Shown piece after piece: positions 30,403 to 42,610 of a stretch of 64,000 nucleotides of DNA. Within the stretch, counting starts at the first letter, position 1, and each line of letters opens with the position of its first letter. The translations under genes were made by a program, and so were the position numbers. The stretch is from Symsagittifera roscoffensis (lineage: Eukaryota > Xenacoelomorpha > Acoela > Convolutidae): contig NC_087070.1 in assembly GCF_963678635.1 (NCBI RefSeq), positions 29,176,048 to 29,240,047 of the forward strand. The letters are read 5' to 3'. The notes below the pieces were generated by a model. It saw nothing but the letters and a program-made list of their open reading frames with translations, was not told the origin of the DNA and made no database searches.

Positions 30403-32856
30403 TGATTGTTAGTGGGAATAAAATCAAAGGTAAAGATAGATAAAGTGCTTTTGAGACCAATGATTATAAAAACTGCTGTCGGTTAACCAGCATCTTATTA
30501 CAAATATTGCTGACGTCGGAAAATCAGAAAAGTTTTCGATGATGCAGGGATGACCTCAGTACCGCGTTGGCATTATGATTTAGGGTTAACAACGTCCATT
30601 TTTGCTCCCCACCCTAATTCATTTGCACCTATATGACATCCTAAAATGGCGTATTTTCTCAAAAAAGTCAACTTACATTTGCTTATTTGCCATATCTACA
30701 ATTAAATGGTGCGGCCAAAAGTAAACGAACAAAAAGCAGCAGAAATTATAGCATTATACCAAAATTTTAGGAAAATTTTAGCAAAACTAGCAAATTAAAA
30801 CTGAACAAGTATCAGCTGACAAATAATTTTGTCTGCTTAATCATTATAGAAAATAAGCTGAACTGAACAAATAATAATAAACTGATGAAAGGTAAAACTA
30901 ATAAATTGACTTTATTTGTTGAAAGGAAGTAAGCGAGTTTTCACACAAATGGCAGTGCGATACAAATGGAATAAAAGGTATTATTCTATTCATCCAATTT
31001 AGTGAGAAAATAAAACAGCAGAAGCCTTTAAAATTACCACAACAAATGGCAGAGCTAGAGGATGCGCTACTCAATTGAATCGGAACAACAGGAATTAAAA
31101 CTCGGCTGTTGTTTTTGGGGTCCTACCTCTATTTCTGATTCGCCGTCTGAGGCTCCGCTTAAGTAGTTCAGTCAGTCATTCCCCAAATAGTCTCAATTTG
31201 TATAGCAAGAAGAGAGCGTAAAAAGGCCAACTGGTAAGAAAGAGAGAAAAGAGGTACAAATTGAGAAGACAAGAAGGAAGGAGATTGCAAGTATAGACAG
31301 TAGTCCCTTCTCAACGCAAGAGGGGAACAATGCCACTAGGCAAGAATGAGTGGCCACTGATTACGTAGCTGCTGATGGTGAGTAGTGACGTAGTTACTAG
31401 CAGAAAAGAGGGAGGAAGGAACACCAACCAACCACTGAGAAAAAGAGCACCACTACAACTAAGGTAGACACAAAGGTTAACCAAAAATAAACACAGTACG
31501 CCATAAGGGAATCAAAACTGAAATCGAAGCCAAAGGCGGTTTCTATTTTCATCATCCCTTTTTCATTTTCATCATCAACATTAGCACTTGCTTCGAGTTC
31601 CTCACATCTCAAGCAGCAGTTTGAAGACGAGTTGAGCTTGAAAATTGATTCGATGTTATTTAGCAACTGATTTTCGGACGCTATTCACAATAACCTGCCC
31701 AAAAGATTTAGAAAAATAAATCAAGGTCAAACCACATCAGACATTTGGAAAGAAATGATAACGCATTGCAAAACAACATACGAAATATTATAAAAACGAA
31801 ACAGGTGAAATGAAGTTACTATGTACGTGAATTTTCGATGTTCAACCTCAATGTTTTAGTTTCTTTACTTTTAACATTCTATCAACTATCGCTCTAATAG
31901 GGTCTAAACAGTTTCAAACCTAGTTTTTCACAGCAGCTCGGATCACAAATATAAGACTGATAAAATACCTAACTCAACGACTTTCTGGTGCCCAATTTTG
32001 CGTTAAAAAAAACAACCCATCACAAAGTTTCACATGCTGATCACAAAGTTTCACAATTTCAATGACTAAAAACTTGGAAATTGTGCTGATCTCAAGATGT
32101 GCTTCATTAAAGCGCACATAGAGCTGATGCTGATTACTCTGCACGACTGCATTGTCGGGCCAGTTTTTGGCTCGATTTTGTCATAATATTTATCAGAATT
32201 AAAACAGAGTTGCGGGCCCCCTGATAATTTTGGAATCCCTGCTATGAAAAACGCCTCTTTAGTTCAAAAAATGTCCAAATATAACATAGGCCGAAACCAG
32301 AGAATAAATCTACAAATTGAAAAAATGCATCAAAAACAATTTCAATTACCATGCAAACTACCTAGGTCAGTGATGTGGCACATACGCAGACAAACGACAG
32401 GCACAAAAATCTTTTATACTGAACATTTTCAGTTTTTTTTTCAAAACAACAGGTCCAAGCCGTCTCAGGCGTAGGCATTACCCCCAGACCAATTAAACCG
32501 GAGACGCTAAAAATTTGAATTCATTATGGACAAAAGAAGGCACCAACAGGAAATAACTCCAGATGAGTCCTGTGAACGAAGCGGTTTAGGAAAAAAAAGT
32601 ATACTACCCGGTAGCAATACCCCAGTTAATCGCAAGGGTAATAAACAATAGGTTAAAATTCATGATAATGCCACTAATAAATTACTAGATTCGAAAAAAA
32701 AACAACTGGGGATGCCTAAAGATGAACAAGGTTAACCTTTAGCTTTGCAAAGAGCATAGAATAATCCGATCACAATCATTGAGAATTAACAAAAATCAAA
32801 AAAAAAAATTTTTTTTTCGAGTTTCCTGTTGTTTTGATTTAGCCAAAGAAACCATC

Positions 32857-32920
32857 TTGTAGGTATTAACAAAACTTTTTGTAGGTATTAACAAAACAGA
32901 CACAAAACTTGTAGGTATTA
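32857..32920 (+). repeat. Three copies of TTGTAGGTATTAACAAAAC
   Basis: There are two exact 19-mers at 32857 and 32879 and a shorter third at 32909. This is a minisatellite seed. Confidence 0.9.
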
Positions 32921-32999
32921 ATATGAAATATAAAAAACTAAAGGCATACACATATACAGAACTTGGCTTAATGCTTTCCAATTCATTACATGCAAAGTT

Positions 33000-33260
33000 C
33001 TGTATAAACTATGCAATTAAAAATGCGAGATAAATTGAGTTGAAAAATTTTTGAAATGCAGTTTTTATTGTTGTTTTGTTGTTTGACACGAATAACTTTT
33101 TCTCGATTCATTTGATGCATTAAAACGCATTAACTCTTTTAACTTATTACTAACTGAATTTCAAAGCATGTGCTATCAAAAGTCCGTAAAGCAGTCCCAA
33201 TATTGGCACTAATAATTACGACTTAGATTGAAAAAAAAATCGTACTATTACACTACTATT
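33000..33260 (+). repeat. 650-bp dispersed repeat, 3' fragment
   Basis: Landmarks ATTCATTTGATGCATTAAAA, CATGTGCTATCAAAAGT, CCAATATTGGCACTAATAATT and TCGTACTATTACACTAC follow the order of the 3' half of 3436-4090. The tRNA-like part is absent. Confidence 0.65.
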
Positions 33261-33514
33261 TTTGGATCGATCTGAATTTTTTTCAATTACTTATTGCTGA
33301 ATAATACTTGATAACTCGTTTAAATTTTTGATTTCATGGCAATCTAATCAATCTGAGATTCCGCTTTCAAGAAACATTGATTCCGTGTTCAAAATGATTC
33401 AGTGTTCAACAAAATAGTACAACCAACTTTCGGTTTAACAGTAATTTCATTTTCAGCGATTTAGAACGTCTCAGTTGCATTAATTTAAGAGATAAATTAA
33501 ATTAAAGTATTCAA

Positions 33515-34060
33515 AGATAGCCAACAGACAGTTGGAAAATTGTAAAAAGAACGGTAACTCTTTTGAAATTTTTTCAACTTTACACGAAAACATTATATCA
33601 CGTTAGAGCTCTTTGAAAGTAAAGAAATGTGTATGATTAAACGTTTTAAAAAGCCAACAGAGTTCGAAGAGAGTCAATGAACGCAAAAAAAAACTCGAGA
33701 ATTAAAATATCGATGACTTTGAAGCTTTTTGAGTTTCAAGAAAAATTTAAAATTGACACTTTTTTGATAAAAATAATTCAATTTAAAAAACTGGATCAAT
33801 AGGTAAAATTCTTATTCCGCTGGGAAATCAGAAAATTAAATTCCACTTTCAAAACTAGAAGTCGATCACGTTTTTGTGACCTTAACACTTTTGCTGTTCG
33901 ATAGTAGGGTTCGCCTTTCTTCAAAAAAAGAAATGAACAGAACTTTGTAATAAATCATAAGTCAAACCACGAAAAAGTAAATTTGAGCCCGAAAAAATTT
34001 TAAGACTTCCCAGAAAAAAACTTTAAAAAATCACCAAGACATGTATAAGTTCACTAACTT
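33515..34060 (+). repeat. Dispersed family 'GCCAACAGACAG', tandem pair
   Basis: A truncated unit starts at 33518 (AGCCAACAGACAGTTGG). A fuller one starts at about 33650 and carries TCAATGAACGCAAAA, GGATCAATAGGTAAAATT, GAAGTCGATCACGTTTTTGTG, TTTGCTGTTCGATAGTAGGG and AAATTTGAGCCCGAA. The full set of family landmarks is readable here. Confidence 0.75.
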
Positions 34061-36200
34061 TTCAGGGTAAACCAAAAAATTGAAATTATAGCAAATCGGA
34101 GCTGGTAAATTTACAAGCGACATAAAACAAATTTCGAATAGAACGGGTATTTAAAATGCTGACGTGCTCATCATATGTCTATCGGTTGACGACAGAACAG
34201 ATTTGCAAACTGATACAGTGATTCTGTTAGACAAATTGGAAAAATCTAACATGAACAAATGTCAAGCGTAAATAAAATTTTTGTAATCGAAACAGGACTA
34301 TCAAAATCTTGAAAATGATTTCACAATCGATCTCCTATGACCGATTTTGGAGAAGCAATGACACCTAGTTGAAAAAACTCACAGTTGGCCATAACTCATT
34401 CGTACTCTTTTTATATCCAGATATTCAAATTTTTGAAGAACTTAGAAAAGAACTGATATTTCGACTAAGAAAATGGACAAAATAATATTCAGACCGAGTG
34501 ACAAGATGGGTCTTTAAATTATATTTTTCGACAAAATATTTTTTGTTAAGCCGGCATTGAAAATTAAGTAAATAAAACAAAAATTCGACGCGCCATTTTC
34601 ATTCTCTAATTGGCAAGCGCAGCATGGGCTCTACAATACACCAGCTCTTATAATCAACTTTAAAAAAATGAATTTTCGAAAAATGCGAAATTTGATTTAT
34701 GCAAAAACATCAAAACACCGAAGATGTAGACGCGATGTGGTCTCTTCAATATCAAAACTCTTCCAATAAAAATTGAAAAAATGAGTACTAAAGCAAACGA
34801 AAAATTTCATTTTCACAGTGCTTCATTCAATTGACAAGCACTTTAAATACTCACCTGGATGACTTGTTAAAATATCCGAGCCAGAAGATGTAGGTGGTTG
34901 ACATTATGATTATTAGAAATACAGTTTTGATCTAGCTAAGCCATTTGACATTTACAAGAGTCGAAATTAATCTTTCCGCATAACAAAACAATATAACAAC
35001 TAATTCATATGCATTTGAACCTGTGGTTTTGAAAATCAAATCAAAGAGTATGAACTCAGTGGGTCGTACCCAGTGAAGCGAGCTCAAAATTCGGGGATAG
35101 AAGCAAAGAAAAGAGAAATAAAGATCGAATCGATAGACAAGACAAGAGAAAGGAGTTACTAGCTAGACAGTCTCCAACCAACGAAGCATAAGTAAGAAGC
35201 ACTTTGGTGTCGTCAGTCAGATCGATCAATGTTTACTTGCAGATAGAAGTTTATCAAACAAAGTGACTTTGACTTGACTTAGACTATTGCTACTAGCTAA
35301 ACAAAATTGACAACTCAACAAGGAAACAGGAAAGACTAGGGAACAAATAGCACCTACATAAGTTGGTTTGTTCTAAATTAAGGAGTGCACATTGCGCAGG
35401 GAAATATCCCAATCCCCACCGCGCTTAAAAATATTTCAACTACAAAACATTCGACCCATGTGAGCAACTCAATTCTTCAATTTACCCTCGCCCCCATTGC
35501 GACTAATTTGCTATTTAAAGCAGTAAATTTAGCATTCCACGATGGCTGCAAGACTACATGTACTTCATAGAAATATACTTAACAGTTCATTGCTATAGCA
35601 CATGACCGTCTCAAATCTTCACCAGCAAGGTTCTTCGATCGCTATAATGCAGATCCAACCAACGAAATAATCAAATGAAACAGCCTGGTATTCACCTTTT
35701 CCCCGATGGTAAAAACAATCAAAGGCCTGGTATTCACCTTTTGCCCGATGGTAAGAAAACCATTTCAATCGTCAATTAGTATACTTCATGCACTGGGAGA
35801 AATTTTTCGCTTTCTTGTTCTTCGGGGAACCTTTCAGACAGCCACTCGCAGATCCGTTTTCTACTACTTGATACTGCACGATGAAGACGAATGAGAGCTT
35901 TGTCGCACCACTTGGGATTGGCATCCGTTAATAATATCAGCCGGTTTTTGAATGCGTAAATTATAAACAAGAAAAATATCTTCAACCGTGTTTTATTTTT
36001 CAACTTTCCTAAACATCATTTGGAGGCTTAAGTTTTATAAAAAAAACGCCAATAACTACTGAAGAAAGATCATGAAATTGAGAAGATATTCAAAAAAAAT
36101 TTCAAATTGATCATATTTCATGACTTAATGAGAAAATTTTCGGCTTGAAGTCCCTAAGTTTACGATTCGGCAGGAAGTCCCGTCGGCTTGATGTCCGGCA
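34061..36200. other. Gene-poor interval; a 40-bp tandem pair and a coding-like minus frame
   Basis: CCTGGTATTCACCTTTTxCCC with CGATGGTAA occurs twice 40 bp apart (about 35685 and 35725). The minus frame across 35950-35776 reads DANPKWCDKALIRLHRAVSS and RKRICEWLSERFPEEQESEK before a stop. That is coding-like composition, but the frame has no convincing acceptor and no recognised family. The stretch at 35040-35400 is non-repetitive. No gene is called. Confidence 0.45.
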
Positions 36201-36640
36201 CCCGGAAAAGATATCCAACACAGCTGGAAAAGAGTCAATAAACAAAAAACAACAAAGGAACAATGAACTAAGAAACGCAAGAAAACCGAAAAAAAACTGT
36301 TGTTTTAGAAAAAAACATTAACTTTTGAATTTCAAAATGGAACAAAACATGAATTAAAAGCTCCTTGAATTTCAAGAACAATTTATCATTGACAATTTTT
36401 TGATAAAAAATAACTCAATTAGAAAAAATAGATGAAAATGATAAGTACCGCTGGAAAATCTTTGAAATCAAATCCACTTTGGAAACTAGTAAACGTTCAA
36501 GTTTTTCGTGGCCTTAACTCTTTTGCTGTTCGATAGTGTAGTTTGCCTTCCTTTGAAAAAAGGAAATGAAGAAATCATAACTGAAACCATAAAAAACTGT
36601 CAGCACCTACATAATAGTCTTCATTACGTTCATTGAATCT
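36200..36640 (+). repeat. Dispersed family 'GCCAACAGACAG', copy
   Basis: It carries AAAGAGTCAATAAAC, AACTTTTGAATTTCAAAAT, GATAAGTACCGCTGGAAAAT, TTTGCTGTTCGATAGTGTAG and CAGCACCTACATAATAGTC in family order. Further fragments follow at about 36900-37000 and 37120-37330. Confidence 0.7.
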
Positions 36641-37329
36641 TTAAAACTAATTCAGTTACATTTAAGGAAAAACAGATAATTCAGGGTTTCGCTCGGGGTC
36701 AAGCGGTCTTTTCCCAATGCTGCTAGCAAAAAAGAACCGTAAATTGTCCAATGGCTAAAGTTCTTTGAATAACTGAGAGATTTTTCATTTTACCTGTGAA
36801 GCAGATTATAATAGATAATGTGGGTGATTCACTTTTTCGGAAATTTCTGACAACCAAGTCCAAAGAAAAACAACTCCAAAGAAAAAAGGATAGGCGGTCG
36901 ATGAAATAGACACATTTTTGAAAAAGACTAGCCCAATTCGAAAAAAGGATTAAAAAGTGTTTTTTATTCCGCTGAATAGTCAAAACATGAAAACCCCGTA
37001 CTGAAAACAGGAGTCATTCGTGTTTTTTTTTGCGTGATTTGTGTTTTTCCTATCAGAGAGCATAATTAGAGCTTACAAATTCCAACCTGAATTAGTGCAT
37101 GCAAAACGTTCAATGAAATTTAAACACATAGCCAACAAAAGTGGTCAATAAACTCAGAAAGCCGAACCAAAAACGACTGATCATATGAAAAATTGATTAA
37201 TAAAAGAACCAATTACCTTAAACCTCTTAGGATTTCAAGACCAATTTTTGATCAAAGATTGTTTACGCCATATGCTTTGTTGTTACCGGAAAGCATACTT
37301 CGCTTTCCCCTTAGCAAATTAATTTCAAG

Positions 37330-40070
37330 TGATCAATTTAAACAAAAATCAAAACTCGAAAACTGAAAAATTTGAGCGAGCACCAACTCCAAGACATTCT
37401 CTGAAACAAAATGAAAACAAATGACAAGCTAAGTAAATGTCTTTACTTAGCTCAAGGGCACTTGAAAAATGAAATCAATTGCATTGGAGTCCCTAACTTG
37501 GCATCCATACAGTACTTGGTCCATGATTCGAGAATTAAGTGCAACTTGCAAGGTAATTGACTACTTATGTTAATCTGACAGTCAAAGACAAGGAAGAGCT
37601 TTGAATCGAGGTTTATGTTTCACACGCAAATTCAAATACCACAATTGAGACCGAGTGATCTATCATATTAAGTTCCTTTGCCATCTCAGACGTAACTCGA
37701 GCTGAAATAAAAAGCTAACTAAATTTAGTTCTCACGCTGCGGAGAAATTTGGCCGTAAAAATTATTACGAAAGCTCAATTTTAATGTGCTTTCCTAATAA
37801 TATAACTCAACAGCAACTCAATTTAAATATTTCCCATCTACCATATAAGCAATTCTGGCATGATGTCATGTATTGCATATAAGTCACTTTAACTTGATAG
37901 ATTACTTAATTCAATTTGATATTAAATTGGAGCTCAATCTTTTATTTATTGAACTATGTAAACAACAGCTGATGAAAATTAATAACAATCGTTGGAATGT
38001 TTGACTGAGCTGAAATTCAATCAAATAGAAATCAATTGAATTAAATCTTCTAATCATGCTCTAATGTGCCCCGACCAACTAGCGATGTTCCAGAAAATAA
38101 GAACCAAAACCAGCATCCTCCAAAGCAAGATAAGTCTTAACCGCTCAAGACTGATCTGAAGTTATGAACACAAATTGATTGCACCTGATAGCCAGTAGTG
38201 CTAATTAACATTCAAACAGCTAATATTAATTATCAATGACAATATGTCCGTATCACGCCATCCACCAGTAACGGTATATTACACTATATGAACAACAATT
38301 TAAAAAAAAACTGAGAAACTTTTACTGAAAACGTTCATTTTTTTGGAAAAAAATCACAAACTAAAGCAAAATTATCAGAGCTAGGACTAATTTAAACTTG
38401 AGAAAATTTCATGATTGACTCGGTTTTTTTTATACTTAATTTAATTTTGAACAAATTAAGGAGCGATTTCTCGTCGCATTCTTCCCACGTGTTTTCATTG
38501 AGAAGACATGGTATTAAAACTTCTAGCCATTAATGAATAAAGCAGTGCATAATCATACTGCAAGAGGATGCAAACGTTCAATAGCAGCAAGCAGGATTGC
38601 ATATGTCAAGTTAATTTTTAATTCTGCGCAGAACAAAATCTTTTTTAAAGAACCTTTTTTAAGCTACTATATTTAGTAGACTGCTGTTTAAATCTGGCAT
38701 TTCAGAGATGTAAAAATCTCAATACCTAATCAAGAAGCATCTCTACAATTAAAGAATTAAGAATGTTGTCACCTAAATACAGAGTTGATTCAAATTAATC
38801 GGACAAAACGAACATCATTTGAAATTTCAAATGCAATTTTCTCAAATTGGGTTAAGATTTGACAAAAAATTGAACAGAAGAAAAGTCGCTTAGAATTTCA
38901 CCAGAATTTGTTTTCAAAAATGCTCAACCAAAATTTTACCCCAAAAAAGTATCTGTAGCTTTTTTTAATGTATCAAAAATTTAGTTGAAACTAGCAAGTT
39001 AATATCAAAAGCTAGTCATATCAAAAGGAGTTTCTTACACAGCGCAACAAAGTTCCAGAAAAAACTCCAAAAATCTGTAAAATCTGTTAAAAAAATCTTA
39101 AGTTGATAGCCAAAAAAGTCATTTTAACCATATATATAAATATAAATCAAATCATTGGCTAAAAACTGATTTCAAATGCTTTACGCAAATTTGTGGAAGT
39201 TTTACCCTTCTAATACATTGTAGGGCTGTATAGCTTCTTTTGATATAACTTTCTCATCAAATATTTTGATAGTTTTCAGCGTAATTTTTAATTGATTTAA
39301 AAAATGCCACAATGACCCTTGTTTTGGGTTCAATTTCGGTTGAGACTTTGGGGAAACAAATTGAACCAGATTAATTCTGTTGAAAATCTAAGCAATTTTT
39401 TCTCTTCGCTTTTTATCTAGTCTCAACCCATTTTGAGAAAAACGCGTTTGACATTTCAAATGTTGTTTGTAGTGTCTGGTGAATTTAAATCAGCACTTTA
39501 TTATCAGATCAAGAGTAACGGATTATAACAGAAGCGGAATTGGGAAATAACCGCGAATAATTTTCAATAACGGGGACTTAACGGTTGAAAACTTTAACAG
39601 AACTTATTTAAGCAACTATTGATACTACCATACGCATTCTTTGACAGAAGGCTGACAGATGGCGAGCGAGAATACCATTCAATGCAAACGAAATGAGCAC
39701 TATTTTTTCAGGTTTAAAATTCTTGACTGAAGTCTAAATGGCCAGTGGTATTCAATCTCTTTTATCTGAGCGCCAGATGCAATTTCAACGGAATATATTT
39801 GAAATACACCAAACTTCATTTACACCACAACAATGCCTTTTACCACATTTCAGTGATTAGCTTCAAGAGTTTGCTGAAATAGGGCCAATTAGGAGCCTCA
39901 AGAGAAGTAGCGAAAAACCCGAATACTTAACGAAAATAATATAAAAAAACACACTTCGACCGGATAAATTGCTATTAACTTACGGCATTGAATCAGTTCG
40001 GATCACATTCAACAGGAACATAGCAGAGTAACGGTTTCACAACGTTGAATGTATGCGATCATGTCAACCT
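37330..40070. other. AT-rich interval, nothing recognised
   Basis: No coding sequence, RNA gene or clear repeat is seen over about 2.7 kb on either strand. Confidence 0.6.
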
Positions 40071-40076
40071 AAATAG

Positions 40077-40353
40077 TTAACCTCCGGGTTAGGCCTTCGG
40101 GCTGGTTGACTAAAAAAAATTTCAGAAGATCTCATGGGACAATGAACGTGAGACTAATTGTTTGACAAAGTTTGAGAATATAAACATTTTAAATCGATTT
40201 AAGCCTGATTGGGAGTCTAAAATAAATTTCAGATGATCTAAAAAAACGTTAAAAAAGACACGTAAATAAATTTCAGATGACATAAAAAATCGTTAAAAAA
40301 GACACAAGTTGAAAAGTCGAAACTTGCCTGGAGAAAAAAGACCCGGAGGTTAA
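40077..40353. mobile_element. piggyBac-like MITE at a TTAA site
   Basis: TTAA (40077-40080) is followed by CCTCCGGGTTAGG. The other end is ACCCGGAGG (40341-40349) followed by TTAA. So a 269-bp element has 9-bp terminal inverted repeats CCTCCGGGT and a TTAA duplication, the signature of piggyBac-type insertion. The interior holds two copies of a roughly 44-bp repeat (AAATAAATTTCAGATGA, 40223 and 40267) and no coding sequence. Confidence 0.72.
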
Positions 40354-40849
40354 TTATTTTGTCATTTTTATCGAAAGCTAGAACAATAACATTTAGGATT
40401 GACAAGTTAGCCCAAATTGATTAAACTGGATCAATAATTTTTTTATTACGCCCTGAAAGTTCCGACTGCCTTTTTAGGCCTTTGGACCGTTGTTCGCCTA
40501 GGAGAAATAGATGAGTTTTTAAAAAAATCATCCCTCGCACGCCATAAAAATTACTCAGTGATTGATTTTGCTTCCAGTAACGTAAAAATTACGGAACTTA
40601 GCCTACTTCAACATATTTTGAACAATTTCTTAGACGGATTATATCTCCGCGTACGCGGTAAGAGCTCGAAAAAGATCGCGCGGTATTTGGTTCAAATTGG
40701 CAATCTTTAAACCCCCATATTCACAGCCTAATAAATAGTTTCACAGAAGGCAACTGACAAACTCAAAAACTGAAACTATTGGTGTAACAAATAAACGCCA
40801 ATTCGGGAAACACATATTCTGACGGTAACAACTATCCACCTCTACGTCA

Positions 40850-41655
40850 TTGAGATCAAACTCAAAAACCCGAATTTCCAAGCCCGAAAACAAGCGAGGC
40901 TGCGCAGTGTTGACTCCATGTGAAGAAACTGATTATATATCGCAGAAAATACAAGCTGCCGTAGAACAGTCACAGCAGAAAATAGTTCCTGAAATTGTTG
41001 AGCCTCCCAAAACAAAAATAATTGCCTCTATTCAACAAGCCGTCAAAACTGCTGTAGCTGGAACAAACGAGGAAATAAGGAAAGCTTTATATCCAACTAT
41101 TAAAGAACAATCAAACAATTAATAATTGAAGACGCTGTCAGAGTCGGAAAATTAGAAAGCCACGATCGGCGCGACAACATACGTATTTTAGGATTGCCAA
41201 TAAAAGAAACCAGGGAAAATTCTGACAAAACAATTGATAAAGTTATTGAAATAAGAAAAAAGTGACAGCTTTGATATTTCAATTGACCATAGGTAACCGA
41301 CGCGAAACAAAATAGTCGAGAAAAACCAATGATCGTGGGCTTCAATCGAAGAATTGCCAAAGTTAACATACTAAAAAAAAAATTGACTGAGAACGAGCAT
41401 ACAAGAACCATCAAAATATCTGAAGACCCGAGCCTCCCACGATTAAAGTTAATGCAATTGATTCGGAATGATCATAGAATTCAGTCGAGCTGGAATAAAG
41501 AAGGAGCCATATTTCGTCAATGGAAGAATGGTCAACGTGTTGAACGAATAAATAGGCTGTACGAAGGTGGTGAGTTCCTGGGATACAGCTATAAAGACAT
41601 GAGCCGCTATCAAAACGGAGTTTTTCAGCAAGAGCATACTGCACCAGAAACCTAA
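40850..41655 (+). pseudogene. Decayed LINE (family 2) ORF1
   Basis: An open N-terminal piece (40850-41122) contains a coiled-coil-like helix. Out of frame after it comes a KLESHDRRDNIRILGLPIKE stretch (about 41145-41215). A third piece in another frame (41329-41655) reads MIVGFNRRIAKVNILKKKL, EDPSLPRLKLMQLIRNDHRI and INRLYEGGE. These are in the order of CR1-like ORF1 coiled coil, RRM and C-terminal domain. At least two frameshifts make it non-functional. It is a different family from the intact LINE at 9852-14015. Confidence 0.8.
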
Positions 41656-41729
41656 TCAATTATCACGAAATCCTTTGTCTTCAAATTTGAAAATGCTAAA
41701 TCCTCAAACACTAAAGTTGCAAGCGTTTT

Positions 41730-42610
41730 CCATTTTAGTTTAAGATCTCTACGTGAACATTATGATGAACTGGAAGCAAAAAAAAACAGCCAACCTTGAA
41801 TCGCCACCTGATTTATTATGCCTGAGTGCAACCTGGCTTCAAGAAGCCGACAATATTAAATGCTACAAGCTCACTGGTTACAACACTATACTTAACAAAA
41901 ACGGAACGTACTTAACAAGAACGAAGGAGTGGTCTTAGCTCAATGAAACAACAATGTTACACTCAATGAAGAAAACCCAAGCGTGTCAGCAGAAAATTTC
42001 CTATTTCACGTGAATATATTCCATGAAAGTTTTATAATCCTCGTTGTTTATAATCCGCCGAAAGCCGATAAGTTTTGCTTCCTTGAAAAATTAGATAAAA
42101 CTCTTGAAGCTTTATCAATCAAAAAGTATCCTGTTATAGCCTACGGTATAACAGATATTTTAAAGGCGAGTACGAGATAACATGTCTTTTTCTGATTACG
42201 CTCCGATGACTTATGAGTTTTTTAAATCACACATAAAAGACGAAGATACTAAAACTTATCGTGATACTGGTTTTCTGAAACCGAAACTGAGCGTTGAGAG
42301 CTTTATTCAGGAGATATCTAAAAAATGCAAACAATTAACTATTCAGAATGATTGGATGGCTGCTTTCGTCAGTTTGAATCAAAAAATTATTTAAGTATTA
42401 GAATTAGATCAATTTGCTCCTTAAAGATCATCAAGTTCGAAGAAAAGAAAAGATAAGTGTCCATGGATCACTAATTATAAAAATTTGATCGCAAAACGGA
42501 GCCGGCTACATAAAGCATGATCAAAAGATAAATCAAACCCGACTGCAAGAATTTGATTCCAAATTGCAAGGAAGAAACAGAGATTGAAATTTTGAAAGTA
42601 AAAAGCAACT
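41730..42610 (+). pseudogene. Decayed LINE (family 2) endonuclease region of ORF2
   Basis: Pieces in shifting frames read SLRSLREHYDELE, LCLSATWLQEADNIKCY, ILVVYNPPKADKFCFLEKL and WITNYKNLIAKRSRLHKA. These correspond to the start, Glu motif, middle and the endonuclease-to-RT linker. Stops and frameshifts are frequent. LINE similarity ends in AAAAAGCAA at about 42607, where satellite leader sequence begins. Confidence 0.78.

Larger units (their letters stand above)
29830..33000. other. Gene-poor interval
   Basis: It has scattered CCACTAAxCCGATA / AxTAAGCCGAAACC phrases (29845-29890), a 9-bp-arm hairpin (30381-30402) and a more even-composition stretch at about 31040-31700 without repeat landmarks. 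A 19-bp triple repeat lies at 32857-32920. The minus ORF 31397-31666 has no homology I recognise. No gene is called. Confidence 0.55.

Noticed and set aside
31397-31666. Minus-strand ORF with a hydrophobic C-terminal half, possible membrane protein
   Set aside because: No splice context, promoter or family resemblance; hydrophobic runs are common in T-rich translations of this DNA.
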